Below are positions 34,313 to 43,700 of a DNA stretch of 64,000 nucleotides, piece after piece. The position numbers and the translations under genes were made by a program. The notes beneath the pieces are model-generated. The model saw nothing but the letters and a program-made list of their open reading frames with translations, ran no database searches and was not told where the DNA came from. Source of the DNA: Amycolatopsis mediterranei (lineage in GTDB: Bacteria; Actinomycetota; Actinomycetes; Mycobacteriales; Pseudonocardiaceae); NCBI RefSeq assembly GCF_026017845.1, contig NZ_CP100416.1, positions 9,236,334 through 9,300,333 on the forward strand, read 5' to 3'. Each line of letters opens with the position of its first letter. Within the stretch, counting starts at the first letter, position 1.

Positions 34313-35759
34313 CTTCCGAACGCCCCAATGTGGCCTTGGGTGCGCTCAACGCACCGAAGGCCACCTTGGGTGCGTCCAACGCACCGAAGGCCACCTTGGG
34401 TGCGTCCAACGCACCGAAGGCCACCTTGGGGCGCTGGTTGCGCGCGGTCCGGGGCCAGGGGTTCGCCGCTTCCAGCTGGGCCGCCAAGCCCAGCAGCAGC
34501 GACTCCCCTCCCGGACGCGCCACCAGCTGCACCGAAGTCGGCAGTCCCGAGACCACCGACCGGCCCGCCGGGACCGTGATCGCCGGGTAGCCCGCGAAGT
34601 TCCACTGGCCCGTGAAGCCCGCCAGCCGCGTCGACGGCAGGACGTTCGCCGGCCACCCCTTCTCGTGCCAGCGAGCCGCCTTCACCGGCCAGTGCGACAG
34701 CGTCGGCGTCAGCAACACCTCGTGCGACGCGAAGAACTCCTCCGCCCGGGAAACCCAGTGGTCCCGCGTGCTCTCCCGGAGCAGGCCCGCGCGCTCGACC
34801 AGCCGCCCCGCGCGGATGTGGGCCCGGGTCCGGCGCTGCAGCCGCGGCACGTCGAACGCGCGTGCCTGGGCCGCCGGACCCGCGAGCCAGCGGGCCGTCA
34901 TGCCCAGGACCATCGTCGCCGGGTAACGCGGTGCCGCCGGGGCGATCGCGTGCCCGGCCGCCGCCAGGTGGCCCGCCGCCGTCGAGACCGCCGCCACCAG
35001 CTCCTTCGGGACCGGGGTGTGCAGCACCGGCACCGTCGTCGACAGGCCGATGCGGACCGGAGCCGGCGAAGACACCGAAGCCAGCGAAGGCGAGTCCGCC
35101 AGCACCGAAAGCAACAGGGCCGTGTCGGCGACCGTCGTGGCCAGGGGGCCGTGCACCGACATGCCGAACCAGCCACCCTCGGCCAGCAGGTCCGCGCCCG
35201 GCTTCAGCCCGACCAGGCCGCACATCGCCGCCGGCAGGCGGACCGAGCCCATGCCGTCCGTACCGTGGGCCAGCGGGACCAGGCCGGCCGCCACCGCCGC
35301 CGCGCTGCCGCCCGACGATCCGCCCGCCGCGTAGGTCGGGTCCCAGGGGTTGCGGGCGATGCCGTCCGGGGTGTCGCTCATCGGCCAGATGCACAGCTCC
35401 GGCACCCGCGTCAGCCCCACGATCACCGCGCCCGCCGCGCGCAGCCGCGCCGCGATCACGCCGTCCGCGTCGGCCCGTGCGGACGATCCGGCCAGCGAAC
35501 CGTGCGATGCGTACTCACCGGCCAGCTCCGTGACGTCCTTGACGGCGACCGGCACCCCGGCCAGCGGCAACGACGCGAGATCGGGCCGCACGGCGACCTC
35601 CGCGGCTTCCTTCACCGCCTCCTCGGCGCGCACCCGGCGGAAGGCGCCGATGACGCCGTCGGCCGCGGCGATGCGGTCGAGGGTCTCCTCGGTGACCCGC
35701 ACCGGATCGAGCTTCCCGGCCCGGACGGAGGCCGCGATCTCCACTGCCGTGAGCGCCAT
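33999..35759 (-). CDS. Amidase-signature enzyme with run-on C-terminus
   Basis: 586 residues from ATG 35759 if the frame is followed to its first stop. Residues 1-440 are a complete amidase-signature protein: K74 in VAVKD, the cis-Ser in GGSSGGS (146-152), nucleophile S172 in GTDGMGSVRLPA, and a natural end QLEAANPW. After that the frame enters the 30-bp repeat (KVAFGALDAP copies) and continues antisense through the 3-prime end of the divIVA-like gene for about 100 residues of low-quality sequence. The original stop seems to have been lost, probably by insertion or expansion of the repeat. Substrate amide unknown. Confidence 0.8.
   Translation of the reverse strand: MALTAVEIAASVRAGKLDPVRVTEETLDRIAAADGVIGAFRRVRAEEAVKEAAEVAVRPDLASLPLAGVPVAVKDVTELAGEYASHGSLAGSSARADADGVIAARLRAAGAVIVGLTRVPELCIWPMSDTPDGIARNPWDPTYAAGGSSGGSAAAVAAGLVPLAHGTDGMGSVRLPAAMCGLVGLKPGADLLAEGGWFGMSVHGPLATTVADTALLLSVLADSPSLASVSSPAPVRIGLSTTVPVLHTPVPKELVAAVSTAAGHLAAAGHAIAPAAPRYPATMVLGMTARWLAGPAAQARAFDVPRLQRRTRAHIRAGRLVERAGLLRESTRDHWVSRAEEFFASHEVLLTPTLSHWPVKAARWHEKGWPANVLPSTRLAGFTGQWNFAGYPAITVPAGRSVVSGLPTSVQLVARPGGESLLLGLAAQLEAANPWPRTARNQRPKVAFGALDAPKVAFGALDAPKVAFGALSAPKATLGRSEVRRPACSRSARAASRHCRSRRCRSPAWSPGRSSSPAWRPGAPASGPRPAWEPASGPPPSGWPAAPPERPAPPAWWPPPSHRRPAGKPAGSRPPPAASPAASRSG
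34321..34434. repeat. 30-bp tandem repeat between divIVA-like and amidase genes
   Basis: Copies begin at 34351, 34381 and 34411 (GCACCGAAGGCCACCTTGGG then TGCGTCCAAC), the last truncated, with a diverged copy at 34321-34350. Each unit can fold through GGTGCG-TCCAA-CGCACC, and the first two together form a 15-bp stem with one mismatch (34331-34365), giving a terminator-like structure. The 30-bp period is in frame with the amidase and encodes KVAFGALDAP on the minus strand. Confidence 0.85.
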
Positions 35760-35780
35760 GATCGCGACCCTAGCTGCAAC

Positions 35781-35832
35781 ATCCGGGGCTTCGCCCCGGG
35801 CCGGGGGCTTCGCCACCCGGAACCCCCGAAAA
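35781..35832. repeat. GGGGCTTCGCC-type interspersed element
   Basis: Two GGGGCTTCGCC units followed by ACCCCCG-like complements form a GC hairpin. A shorter relative lies at 17646-17672 between another pair of genes, so this is likely a dispersed intergenic element. Confidence 0.5.
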
Positions 35833-35870
35833 GCAACCCGCGGAAAGGTGACAGCGGCAAAGAAAACGTC

Positions 35871-36473
35871 TCAGATCGCGCCGGCCCGCAGCGCGTAGGC
35901 GACGGCGTGGGCGCGGTTGTTCAGGCCGCAGCGCGTCATCAGGCCGTAGAGGACGTTCTTCACGGTCCGCTCCGAGTAGCACAGCTTCGCCGCGATCTCC
36001 TCGGTGCCGAACCCCTCGGCGACCAGCCGCAGCACGTCGCATTCGCGGGCCGCGAGCCCCGACAGTGTGAGCCCGTTCGGCTCCAGGACGTCCTTGCGCA
36101 TCCGCTGCACCTGCGCGAGCAGCGCGCCCTGCAGCCGCGGCGGCAGGTTGGCCGTGCCGTCACCCGCGGCGAGCACCGCCGTCACCAGCTCGGCGCCGCC
36201 CGTCTCGCGGCGCGGCAGGATCGCCACCACGCCGCACTCCAGCGCCGCCATCAGGTCGCTTTCGCGGAAGTGCTCGACGACCAGCACGACGTGGGACGCC
36301 TTGGCCGCCCGGATCTCGCCGAAGACGGTCTCGGTGACGTGGTCCTCCATCACCAGCAGCACGTCCGGCACGAGGTCGGTCAGCCGGACGTCGGGGTGGT
36401 TGTCCAGCAGGCTCACCGCGCCGGCGTGCGTGATCGGGTCCGCGGCGAGGACGCTCACTTCGACGGGCTTCAT
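35871..36473 (-). CDS. Atypical NarL/LuxR-type orphan regulator 1
   Basis: 200 residues from ATG 36473. The N-terminal 120 residues look like a receiver fold without an obvious phospho-acceptor triad (VSVLAADPITHAGAVSLLDN, VVLVVEHFRESDLMAALECG). The C-terminal LuxR helix-turn-helix is LAARECDVLRLVAEGFGTEE followed by IAAKLCYSERTVKNVLYGLM. No kinase is nearby. Its last 60 residues are strongly similar to regulator 2 (48771-49349), including CYSERTVKNV and RAHAVAYALRAG. Upstream it carries a 20-bp palindrome also found in similar form before regulator 2, suggesting autoregulation. Downstream on the same strand is the amidase. Confidence 0.85.
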   Translation of the reverse strand: MKPVEVSVLAADPITHAGAVSLLDNHPDVRLTDLVPDVLLVMEDHVTETVFGEIRAAKASHVVLVVEHFRESDLMAALECGVVAILPRRETGGAELVTAVLAAGDGTANLPPRLQGALLAQVQRMRKDVLEPNGLTLSGLAARECDVLRLVAEGFGTEEIAAKLCYSERTVKNVLYGLMTRCGLNNRAHAVAYALRAGAI

Positions 36474-36495
36474 GGGGGCAGTGTGGACGGCGTGT

Positions 36496-36535
36496 CTTCA
36501 CGCCTTCCCTATTCCGTCTTCACGCGCGTGAAGAC
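36496..36535. promoter_or_regulatory. Palindromic operator plus half-site before regulator 1
   Basis: GTCTTCACGCGCGTGAAGAC (36516-36535) is a perfect 20-bp palindrome; a CTTCACG half-site lies at 36496-36502, 22 nt away. A sequence read on the minus strand as TAGGGAAGGCGTGAAG overlaps the half-site and may include the -10. The same arrangement occurs before regulator 2 with 33-nt spacing. Confidence 0.65.
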
Positions 36536-36765
36536 AGCTCCCCGAACGCCGCCCGCGCCCGCTCCAGGCAGCCCGGCATCCGCCCGGCCGCGCGGGCCCA
36601 GTCGCACTTGGCGCGCCAGTACTCCTCCCGCGCCTCCGGGGTCCAGCCGGCCAGCTCCGGCTCGACCCGGGCCTCCAGGTCGGCCAGCAGCTCGCCGAGC
36701 TCACCGGTGATGGCACCCATCCGGTCCAGCACCAGATCGGCGAAGCCGAAGTCGAGCCGCGTCAC
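36520..36765 (-). CDS. WXG100-like small helical protein B
   Basis: 81 residues from GTG 36765, overlapping the stop of the preceding WXG100 gene (GTGA). Two predicted helices flank a turn at W41-T-P (PELAGWTPEAREEYWRAKCD). The central Gly is replaced, as often in one partner of an EsxAB-like heterodimer. Its 3-prime end overlaps the palindromic operator of regulator 1. Partner and size argue for a small secreted or cytosolic heterodimer; no ESX machinery is in the window. Confidence 0.6.
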   Translation of the reverse strand: MTRLDFGFADLVLDRMGAITGELGELLADLEARVEPELAGWTPEAREEYWRAKCDWARAAGRMPGCLERARAAFGELSSRA

Positions 36766-37007
36766 GGCAGGCGCGGCCGCGGCATCGGGCCGCCGGTCGC
36801 CTCCAGCAGCTCCCTCAGCCGCGAAAGGATCACGTCGAACTCCTGCTCCCAGTCGCTCATCGCCTGGCCGAACCGCACCGATGCTTCCCCGCGCCACGAC
36901 GCCTGCGCCACCGCCATCTCGCTGTTGACGTCGCGCAGGCAGGAACGGGCTCCTTCGAGGGCGTAGGCGAAGCAAGCGGCGGCTCGCTGCATGTCTTCGG
37001 TCGGCAT
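36762..37007 (-). CDS. WXG100-like small helical protein A
   Basis: 81 residues from ATG 37007, preceded by GAGAGGAG. Helix 1 (EDMQRAAACFAYALEGARSC) and helix 2 (ASVRFGQAMSDWEQEFDVIL) are joined by W38-R-G40. Members of the WXG100 family are about 100 residues and are secreted by ESX systems as dimers. This shorter version lacks an evident YxxxD/E tail. Coupled to protein B. Divergent from the first SARP gene across 173 bp, which suggests regulation by it. Confidence 0.68.
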   Translation of the reverse strand: MPTEDMQRAAACFAYALEGARSCLRDVNSEMAVAQASWRGEASVRFGQAMSDWEQEFDVILSRLRELLEATGGPMPRPRLP

Positions 37008-37180
37008 CCGCGCTCCTCTCCCGGGCTCCCGAGCGTGGCGCACCCGGTGGCGGCGCGGAACCCCACCCAGGTGCCGTTGCCCGAATGTCCGCCATCCTTG
37101 CCTGCCGGTTCACGCCGTCCGCGTATGCTCACGGCAGGCATCCGGCGCGTGACGATTCGTTCACGCACGAAGGGAGACCG
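37008..37180. promoter_or_regulatory. Divergent promoter region with 9-bp inverted repeat
   Basis: TGCCTGCCG (37099-37107) and CGGCAGGCA (37132-37140) are perfect inverted copies 24 bp apart, centred between the WXG pair and SARP regulator 1. A possible -10 (TATGCT, 37124-37129) lies between them. Confidence 0.45.
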
Positions 37181-40100
37181 ATGTCGGCCGCGGACGGCTC
37201 CGCACTGCCTCCCTCTGGGGCCGAGCCCCAGACCCCGGCCGGGGGGCGAGCCCCCCTGGACCCCCCAACCGCGCCTGTGGTACTCCAGCTGCTGGGCCCG
37301 CTGAAAGCCTGGCAGGGCGACACGGAGCTCGACCTCGGCTCCGCGCACCGCCGTACGGTCCTCGCCGCTTTGGCGATGCACCCGAACCGCACGGTTTCGC
37401 GTGAGGAGCTGATCGACGCCGTCTGGGGCGACGCGCCGCCGCAGAGCGCGCAGGGCTCCATCTACACCTACGTCTCCGGGCTGCGGCGGGCGCTCGAACC
37501 CGGCCGGGCCAAGGGCGAGGGCTCGCAGCTGCTCGCGTCGATCGGGTCCGGCTATTCGCTGCGCCTCGACGCCGAAGCGATCGACGTCCACCGGTTCGAG
37601 GCCCTGCGCGAGCAGGCGCAACGCCGGCACGCGGCGGGCGATCTCCGCGGTGCGCGCGAGGCCTTCGACGAAGCTTTGGGGCTCTGGCAGGGCGTTCCGC
37701 TGTCCGGCCTGCCCGGGCCGTTCGCCGCCGCCCAGCGCGCCCGGCTCACCGAGGTGCGGCTCGCGACCACCGAGCGCCGCGCCGAGGTCGTGCTGGAATC
37801 GGGCGGCCACACCGAACTCGTCGCCGAACTGACCGCGCTGACCCGCGAACACCCGTTCCGCGAGACCTTGCGCGGACTGCTCATGCGGGCCCTGGTCCGG
37901 GCCGGACGGCGGACCGAGGCCATCGCGGTCTACACCGACGTCCGCGACCGGCTCGTCGAGTCGTCGGGCACCGAACCCGGGCCGGCCCTGCGGCGGCTGT
38001 ACGACGAGCTGCTGGAGAAACCCGTCGCGGCGCCGGAACCGAAGCCCCCGCCGCCACGACCGGCGCGGGTGCCGGCCGCGGCGCTGCCGGAGCGGGCGGA
38101 GATCTTCGTCGGCCGGGAAGCCGAACTCGACCGGCTGCACGAAGCCGTCGTCGGCCTCGGTGCCGGCGTGGGGCGCTCGGTGTGGCTGGAAGGCGAGCCG
38201 GGCATCGGCCGGACCGCACTGCTCGCCGAAGTCCTCGCCGCGGCGAAGGATTTCCACCCGGCCTTCGCCGCCGCGGACGCCCTGGACCAGCGGTTCTCCC
38301 TGCGGCCGCTGCTCGACGCGCTGGGCGTGCACCCGCGCGCCACCGACGAGCGCCGGGCCGCCCTGGCAGCGCGGCTCGCCGGGCAGTCCGGCGAGGATCC
38401 CGTCGACGACGTGCTCGGGCTGGTCCGCGAGCTGTGCGCGGAGGCGCCGCTCGTGCTGGTGGTCGACGACCTGCAGTGGGCCGACGACGCCACCCTGCGC
38501 GTCTGGCGCTACCTGAGCCGGGAGACGCGCGAGCTGCCGCTGCTGCTCGTCGGCGCCTGCCGTCCGGTGCCACGACCGGCCGCGCTCGAAGACCTGCGGG
38601 CTGAGCTTGACAACGATGACATCACCGTCCTGGTCCTGCCGCCGCTGACCGAGGACGCCACCCGCGAGCTGGCCACCGAGCTGGCCGGCGCGCCGGCCGG
38701 GCCCGGGCTGCAGCTGCTCGTCTCCTACGCGGCCGGGAACCCGCGCTACGTCCGGGAAATCATCGAGACGCTGCTCGGCCAGTCGATGATCGTGCTCGAC
38801 GGCGTCCACGCGCACCTCGACGGCAATGCGTGCCAGACGATCCCGCCGCCGCTGGGCTCGCGGACCACGCTGTACCTGAGCTTCCTCTCCAGCGGGGCCC
38901 GCGACACCCTGCGCTGGGCCGCGCTGCTGGGGCACGAGTTCTCGCTGGCGGACATCGCCGTCGCCACCGAGCGGCCGCCGACGGCGCTGGTCGGCGCGGT
39001 CGACGAGGCGATCACGTCCGGGGTGCTCGTCGAATCGGGCGACCGGCTGGCGTTCCGGCACCCGCTGGTGCGCCGGGTGCTCTACGAAAAGACGCCCGCC
39101 GCGATGCGGGTCGCGCTGCACCGGCAGCTGGCCGAGGCCTTCGCCGCCGCGGGCGCACCCGCCGAACGCGTTGCCGAGCAGCTCGCCGCCGCGCCCGCGC
39201 AGGTGGACCCGTGGGTCACCGGGTGGCTGCTGGAGCACATCGGGACGGTCGCCACCGAGACCCCGCGGGTCGCGGTGGACCTGCTGCGCCACGCCGTCAC
39301 CCAGGGCACGCTGCCGCCGGACGCGCGGGAGACGCTGACCGCGACCCTGGCCCGGCTGCTGTTCTGGCTCGGCCGGGAGCCCGAAGCCGAGGCGCGCTCG
39401 GTCGTCGCGCGGACCTCCGACAGCAGGCGTGCGGCCGAGATGCGCTGGATCCTGGCCTACGTCTACTACCGCCGCGGCGACTTCGCCGAGGCGACCGCCG
39501 AGCTGAAGCGCACCCTCGACGACACCGACGTCCCGGAGATGTGGCGCGGGCGGCACGAGGCGCTGCTGGCCACGCTGGAGAAACTCGGCGACGAGACGGC
39601 GCTGGCACCGGCCGGCCTGCACCCGCTGGACGACGCGGCACTGGCCGTGCCGAACCTCGACAGCCTCGACGACGCCGCCGAGCCGCTCGACGCCGCCCGC
39701 CGGATCGCCGCGACCCGCGCGGTGCCGGGCGAGATGCACCTGGCCGGCGCGGTGCACTACTACTGGCTGGGCCGCTGGCCGGCGGCGCTGGCCGAGCTGG
39801 ACGCGGTGATCCGCGGCGGCGCCGAGACCGCCTCCTACGTCCTGCGCAGCCCGGGCTCGGCCCTGCTGGTCCACGGCGTCGGCGCGCTGATCGCCGGGCA
39901 CCGCGGCGAACCGGCACAGGCGCGGACACACCTGGACGCGGCCGACCGCCGGGAGTGGCCACCGGGCCTGGAGCCGGACGGCGGGGACTTCCTGCTCGCG
40001 GCGCGCGCTCTGCTGGCCGAGCAGGAGGGCAGGCCGGAGGCGGCCCTGACGGCGTTGCTGCCGCTGCTGGAGGACAACCACCCGCCGGCGGCCCGCTACC

Positions 40101-40510
40101 AGTGGCTGCCCGACCTGGTGCGGCTCGCCTTGGCGCTCGGCGACCGGCCGCGGGTGCAGGAGGCGCTGCGCCTGCTCGAACCCGAGGGAGAGGTCCCACC
40201 CGCCCACGCGGCGGCGGCCGCGCACTGCCGCGGCCTGGCGACCGGTGATCCGGGGCCGGTCCTGACGGCGGCCGGGCACTACCGGGTGGCCGGCCGGCTG
40301 CTCAAGCACGCGAAGGCCAACGAGGACGCGGCGATCCTGCTGGCGGAGTCGGGCGAGCTGGCGGAGGCGCGTACGGCGTTTCGGGCCGCGTTGACGGCGT
40401 ACACGGAGATGGGTGCGGTGTGGGACGTGCGGCGCGCGGAGGCCCGGATGGGTCCGTTCGGCATCCGGCGGGCCCACGCGGCGAGGCCGCGAGTCGCCGC
40501 CGGGAAGTGA
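37181..40510 (+). CDS. SARP-type regulator 1 (OmpR-HTH, BTAD, AAA ATPase, TPR)
   Basis: 1109 residues from ATG 37181 with AGGGAG 5-10 nt upstream. OmpR-like winged helix (LQLLGPLKAWQGDTELDLGS to about 125), BTAD domain (about 130-280), linker rich in Pro, then AAA_16 ATPase. Walker A reads GEPGIGRTALL with R344 replacing the lysine; Walker B LVLVVDDLQWADDAT is intact. The C-terminal about 500 residues are TPR-like helical repeats. There is no C-terminal LuxR domain. AfsR/SARP proteins activate secondary-metabolism or developmental genes; no biosynthetic cluster is visible, so its targets may be the divergent WXG pair or the tandem regulator 2. Confidence 0.9.
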   Translation: MSAADGSALPPSGAEPQTPAGGRAPLDPPTAPVVLQLLGPLKAWQGDTELDLGSAHRRTVLAALAMHPNRTVSREELIDAVWGDAPPQSAQGSIYTYVSGLRRALEPGRAKGEGSQLLASIGSGYSLRLDAEAIDVHRFEALREQAQRRHAAGDLRGAREAFDEALGLWQGVPLSGLPGPFAAAQRARLTEVRLATTERRAEVVLESGGHTELVAELTALTREHPFRETLRGLLMRALVRAGRRTEAIAVYTDVRDRLVESSGTEPGPALRRLYDELLEKPVAAPEPKPPPPRPARVPAAALPERAEIFVGREAELDRLHEAVVGLGAGVGRSVWLEGEPGIGRTALLAEVLAAAKDFHPAFAAADALDQRFSLRPLLDALGVHPRATDERRAALAARLAGQSGEDPVDDVLGLVRELCAEAPLVLVVDDLQWADDATLRVWRYLSRETRELPLLLVGACRPVPRPAALEDLRAELDNDDITVLVLPPLTEDATRELATELAGAPAGPGLQLLVSYAAGNPRYVREIIETLLGQSMIVLDGVHAHLDGNACQTIPPPLGSRTTLYLSFLSSGARDTLRWAALLGHEFSLADIAVATERPPTALVGAVDEAITSGVLVESGDRLAFRHPLVRRVLYEKTPAAMRVALHRQLAEAFAAAGAPAERVAEQLAAAPAQVDPWVTGWLLEHIGTVATETPRVAVDLLRHAVTQGTLPPDARETLTATLARLLFWLGREPEAEARSVVARTSDSRRAAEMRWILAYVYYRRGDFAEATAELKRTLDDTDVPEMWRGRHEALLATLEKLGDETALAPAGLHPLDDAALAVPNLDSLDDAAEPLDAARRIAATRAVPGEMHLAGAVHYYWLGRWPAALAELDAVIRGGAETASYVLRSPGSALLVHGVGALIAGHRGEPAQARTHLDAADRREWPPGLEPDGGDFLLAARALLAEQEGRPEAALTALLPLLEDNHPPAARYQWLPDLVRLALALGDRPRVQEALRLLEPEGEVPPAHAAAAAHCRGLATGDPGPVLTAAGHYRVAGRLLKHAKANEDAAILLAESGELAEARTAFRAALTAYTEMGAVWDVRRAEARMGPFGIRRAHAARPRVAAGK

Positions 40511-40540
40511 CCCCGCACCGGCTGCCGGTGTGCTGGAGGA

Positions 40541-40685
40541 GCCGACACGCGTGATTGAGAGGTCGACTCGCGTGATTGAAGGGTCGACACGGTTGGCCTT
40601 CCCGATCTGGCCGTGTCGACTCTCTGATCACGCGAGTCGCCCCCCTGATCACGCGTGTCGGCCCTCTGATCACGCGAGTACGCGC
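40541..40685. repeat. Inverted array of 21-23-bp repeats between SARP genes
   Basis: Forward copies at 40541-40561 and 40562-40582 (core CGACACGCGTGATTGA / CGACTCGCGTGATTGA) face three inverted copies at about 40622-40641, 40643-40662 and 40665-40685 (TGATCACGCGAGTCG type). The centre is an inverted pair GTCGACACGG (40583-40592) / CCGTGTCGAC (40611-40620) enclosing 18 nt. The result is a large imperfect palindrome. No equal-length unique spacers, so not CRISPR. Confidence 0.85.
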
Positions 40686-40758
40686 AACCTTGCGAGGGGG
40701 TGCCACGTCGGTAAGGTCACCGGAGTAGCCGGTACCAGATGTCCCTGGGGGATGGGGT

Positions 40759-40780
40759 CTGGGGCGCACGCCCCAGAGGG
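40759..40780. promoter_or_regulatory. TCTGGGGC palindrome before SARP regulator 2
   Basis: TCTGGGGC-GCAC-GCCCCAGA lies about 20 nt before ATG 40793. A near-identical TCTGGGG-CCGA-GCCCCAGA lies inside the first codons of SARP regulator 1 (about 37213-37232). Possibly an operator shared by both genes or a dispersed GC hairpin. Confidence 0.45.
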
Positions 40781-40792
40781 GACGGCAACGAC

Positions 40793-43700
40793 ATGCCAGG
40801 GGATGCGGACCCGGGCCTGCGGGTGGGCGTGCTCGGCCCGCTGCGGGCCTGGCGCGGGACGGCCGAAATCGGCCTCGGCCCCGCCCGTCAGCGCGCCATC
40901 TTCGCGGTGCTCGCGGTCAACGCCGGCCGGCCGGTCCCGCGGGCCGAACTGATCGCCGGGGTGTGGGGCGATTCCGCGCCCGCGAGCGTCGAAGGCAGCG
41001 TCCACACCTACGTCTCCGGGCTGCGCCGGGCCCTCGAACCGGACCGGTCGCGCTGGTCGGCGGCCAGCGTCCTCGTCTCCGATCCCGCCGGGTACTCCCT
41101 GCTCCTCGGCGAAGACGCGCTCGACGCGGCCCTGTTCGAACGGCACCGCGAACGCGCGCAGCGGCACCTCGAGCAGGGTGATCCGCGGGCCGCGGTCACC
41201 GAACTGGACGACGCTCTCGCGCTCTGGCAAGGCGAGGCCCTTTCCGGGGTTCCCGGCGGGTTCGCCGAGCGGCACCGCGAATACCTCGCCGAGCTCCGGC
41301 TGAACACGCTCGAACGGCGGGCCGAAGCCGTGCTCGCCCTCGGCGGGCACCTCGACCTGGCGCCGGAGCTGGCCGTGCTGGCCGGCGAGCACCCCCTGCG
41401 GGAGTCGCTGCGGGAATCGCTCATGCTCGCCCTCTACCGCAGCGGACGGCCCGCCGATGCCCTCGACGTCTTCCGCGACGCCCGCGCCACGCTCGTCGCG
41501 GAACTCGGCGTCGAACCCGGGGCCGCCCTGCAGCGGCTCCAGCGGCAGATCCTCGCGCAGGACCCGGCCCTCGACGCGCCCGCGGCGCCGGTCGTCGTCA
41601 CCGGGCACCGGCTGTACGGCCGGGAAACCGAGACCGCGCGGCTCGCCGAGCTCGTCGCCGATGTCCGGGCCGGGCGCGGCCGGGCCGTCTGGATCGAAGG
41701 GGACGCCGGGATCGGCAAGTCCGAGCTGCTCACCAGCTCGCTGCCGGACGGCCCCGGCTTCCAGCGGCTCTGGGCGGCCGCCGACGAGCTGAGCACCCGG
41801 TTCCCGCTGCAGGTCGTGCTGGAATGCCTGGCGATCGACGCGCATTCGCCGGACCCGCGGCGCGCGCGGGTGGCGAAGGAACTCGCCGGCGAGGGCCCCG
41901 CGCGGCGCAGCTGGGGGCCGGCCGATCCGGTGCTCGGCGCCGTCGACCGGCTGCTGGCACTGGTCGACGAGCTCTGCGCGGAGTCGCCGCAGGTGCTCGT
42001 GCTCGACGACCTGCAGTGGGCCGACGAGGCTTCCGTGCTGGTCTGGCACCGGCTCTGCGCCGCGACCCGGCAGCTGCCGCTGCTGCTGGTGGCCGCCACC
42101 CGCCCGGCGCCGGACCGCGCCGAACTCGCCCAGCTGCGCCGCGGCGTCCAGGCGCGGGACGGCGTCGTCCTCGATCTCGGGCCGCTGACCGGCGAAGACG
42201 TCGGACGGCTGATCGAGGACCAGCTCGGGGCGCCGCCCGGGCCCGGGTTGCGCGAGCTCGCCGCCCGTGGTGCCGGAAACCCGTTGTACGTCAAGGAAAT
42301 GGTCGACGTCCTGCGCCGGGCGGGCGCGGTGGCGGTGAGCGACGGCCAGGCCGACGTCGACGATCCGGCGGAGTTCGAGGCACCGCGGTCGCTGGTCGCC
42401 GCGGTCGACCGGCGGCTGGACTTCCTGACCGCGCGGACGCAGGAAGTCCTGCGCTGGGGCGCACTGCTGGGCATGGAGTTCGCCGTCGGCGACATCGCCG
42501 CGGTGCTCGGCACCCGGCCGTCGGACCTGCTGGAACCGCTGGAAGAAGCCGTCGCGGCGAACGTCCTGATCGACACCGGGACGCAGCTGGCGTTCCGGCA
42601 CCCCTTGCTGCGCCAGGCGCTGTACGACCGGCTGCTGACCGGGACGCGAGCGGCGCTGCACCGGCAGGCCGCCGAGGCCCTCGCCGGGATCGGCGCGCCG
42701 GTGAAGCGCGTCGCCGAGCAGCTGGTGGCAGCACCGGCCACAGTGGACGAATGGGTGCTGGACTGGCTCACCGCGCACCACACGGTCGTCTCGACCCGCG
42801 CCCCGCTGATCGCCGTCGAGCTGCTGGAACGCGCGCTGGCCGCGTGCTCGGCCACCGATCCGCGCCGCGAGACGCTGCTGGTCGCGCTGGTCAAGGTGCT
42901 GTTCCGGCTGGAACGCAACCCGGAAAACCTGGCGCGGCAAGCACTCGACGTCGCCACCGAACCGGACGCCGTCGAGGAGATGCGGCACGTGCTGGCGGCG
43001 CTGCGGCACCGCCGCGGGGACACCGAAGGCGCCGTCGCGACGCTCGCCGCGTGGGTCGACGACCCGGCCGTGCCGGAGCTCTGGCGGGTCAAGCACCGGC
43101 AGCTGCTGGCCAACTTCCGGCGCGGCAGTCTGTCCGATTTGGACACCGCGGAGCAGACGGCGCACGAGACGAAAGCGCTCGCCGGCGGCGACCGTTACCT
43201 GACCGCGCACGCGCTGCAGTCGTTGTGGCTGGTCGATTCGGTGCGGCGCGAGCACGACCGCGCGCTCGCCCACATCGACGCGGCGATCGAGGCCGTCGGC
43301 GACGAGCACGAACTGGCCGACCTGCACCTCGACCTGCTCGACAACCGCGTGTTCACGCTGCAGAACCTCGACCGCCTGGCCGAAGCGGGCGACACCCTGT
43401 GTGCGGCGGGCGAAGTCGCCGCGCGGCACGCGCTGCCGGTCGGGCTGCAGGTGTCCGCCGCGGTGCACCGGTACTGGGAAGGCCGCTGGGACGAAGCCCT
43501 GGTCGAGCTGGACACGGTCATCGAGGACGGCCCGGCGATCACGTTCTACGGCCTGCGCGAACCCGGCCCGGCGGCGCTGCTGCTGCACGGCGTCGCGGCG
43601 CTGATCGCGGGCCGCCGGGACGACCGGGCCCAGGCGGCGGCCCACCTCGACGCGGCGGAGGAGTACGCCCCGGCGACCGGCGCCGAGCGCGAGAGCTTCG

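Noticed and set aside
40541..40685. CRISPR array
   Set aside because: Units are nearly contiguous, occur in both orientations and have no equal-length unique spacers or cas genes.
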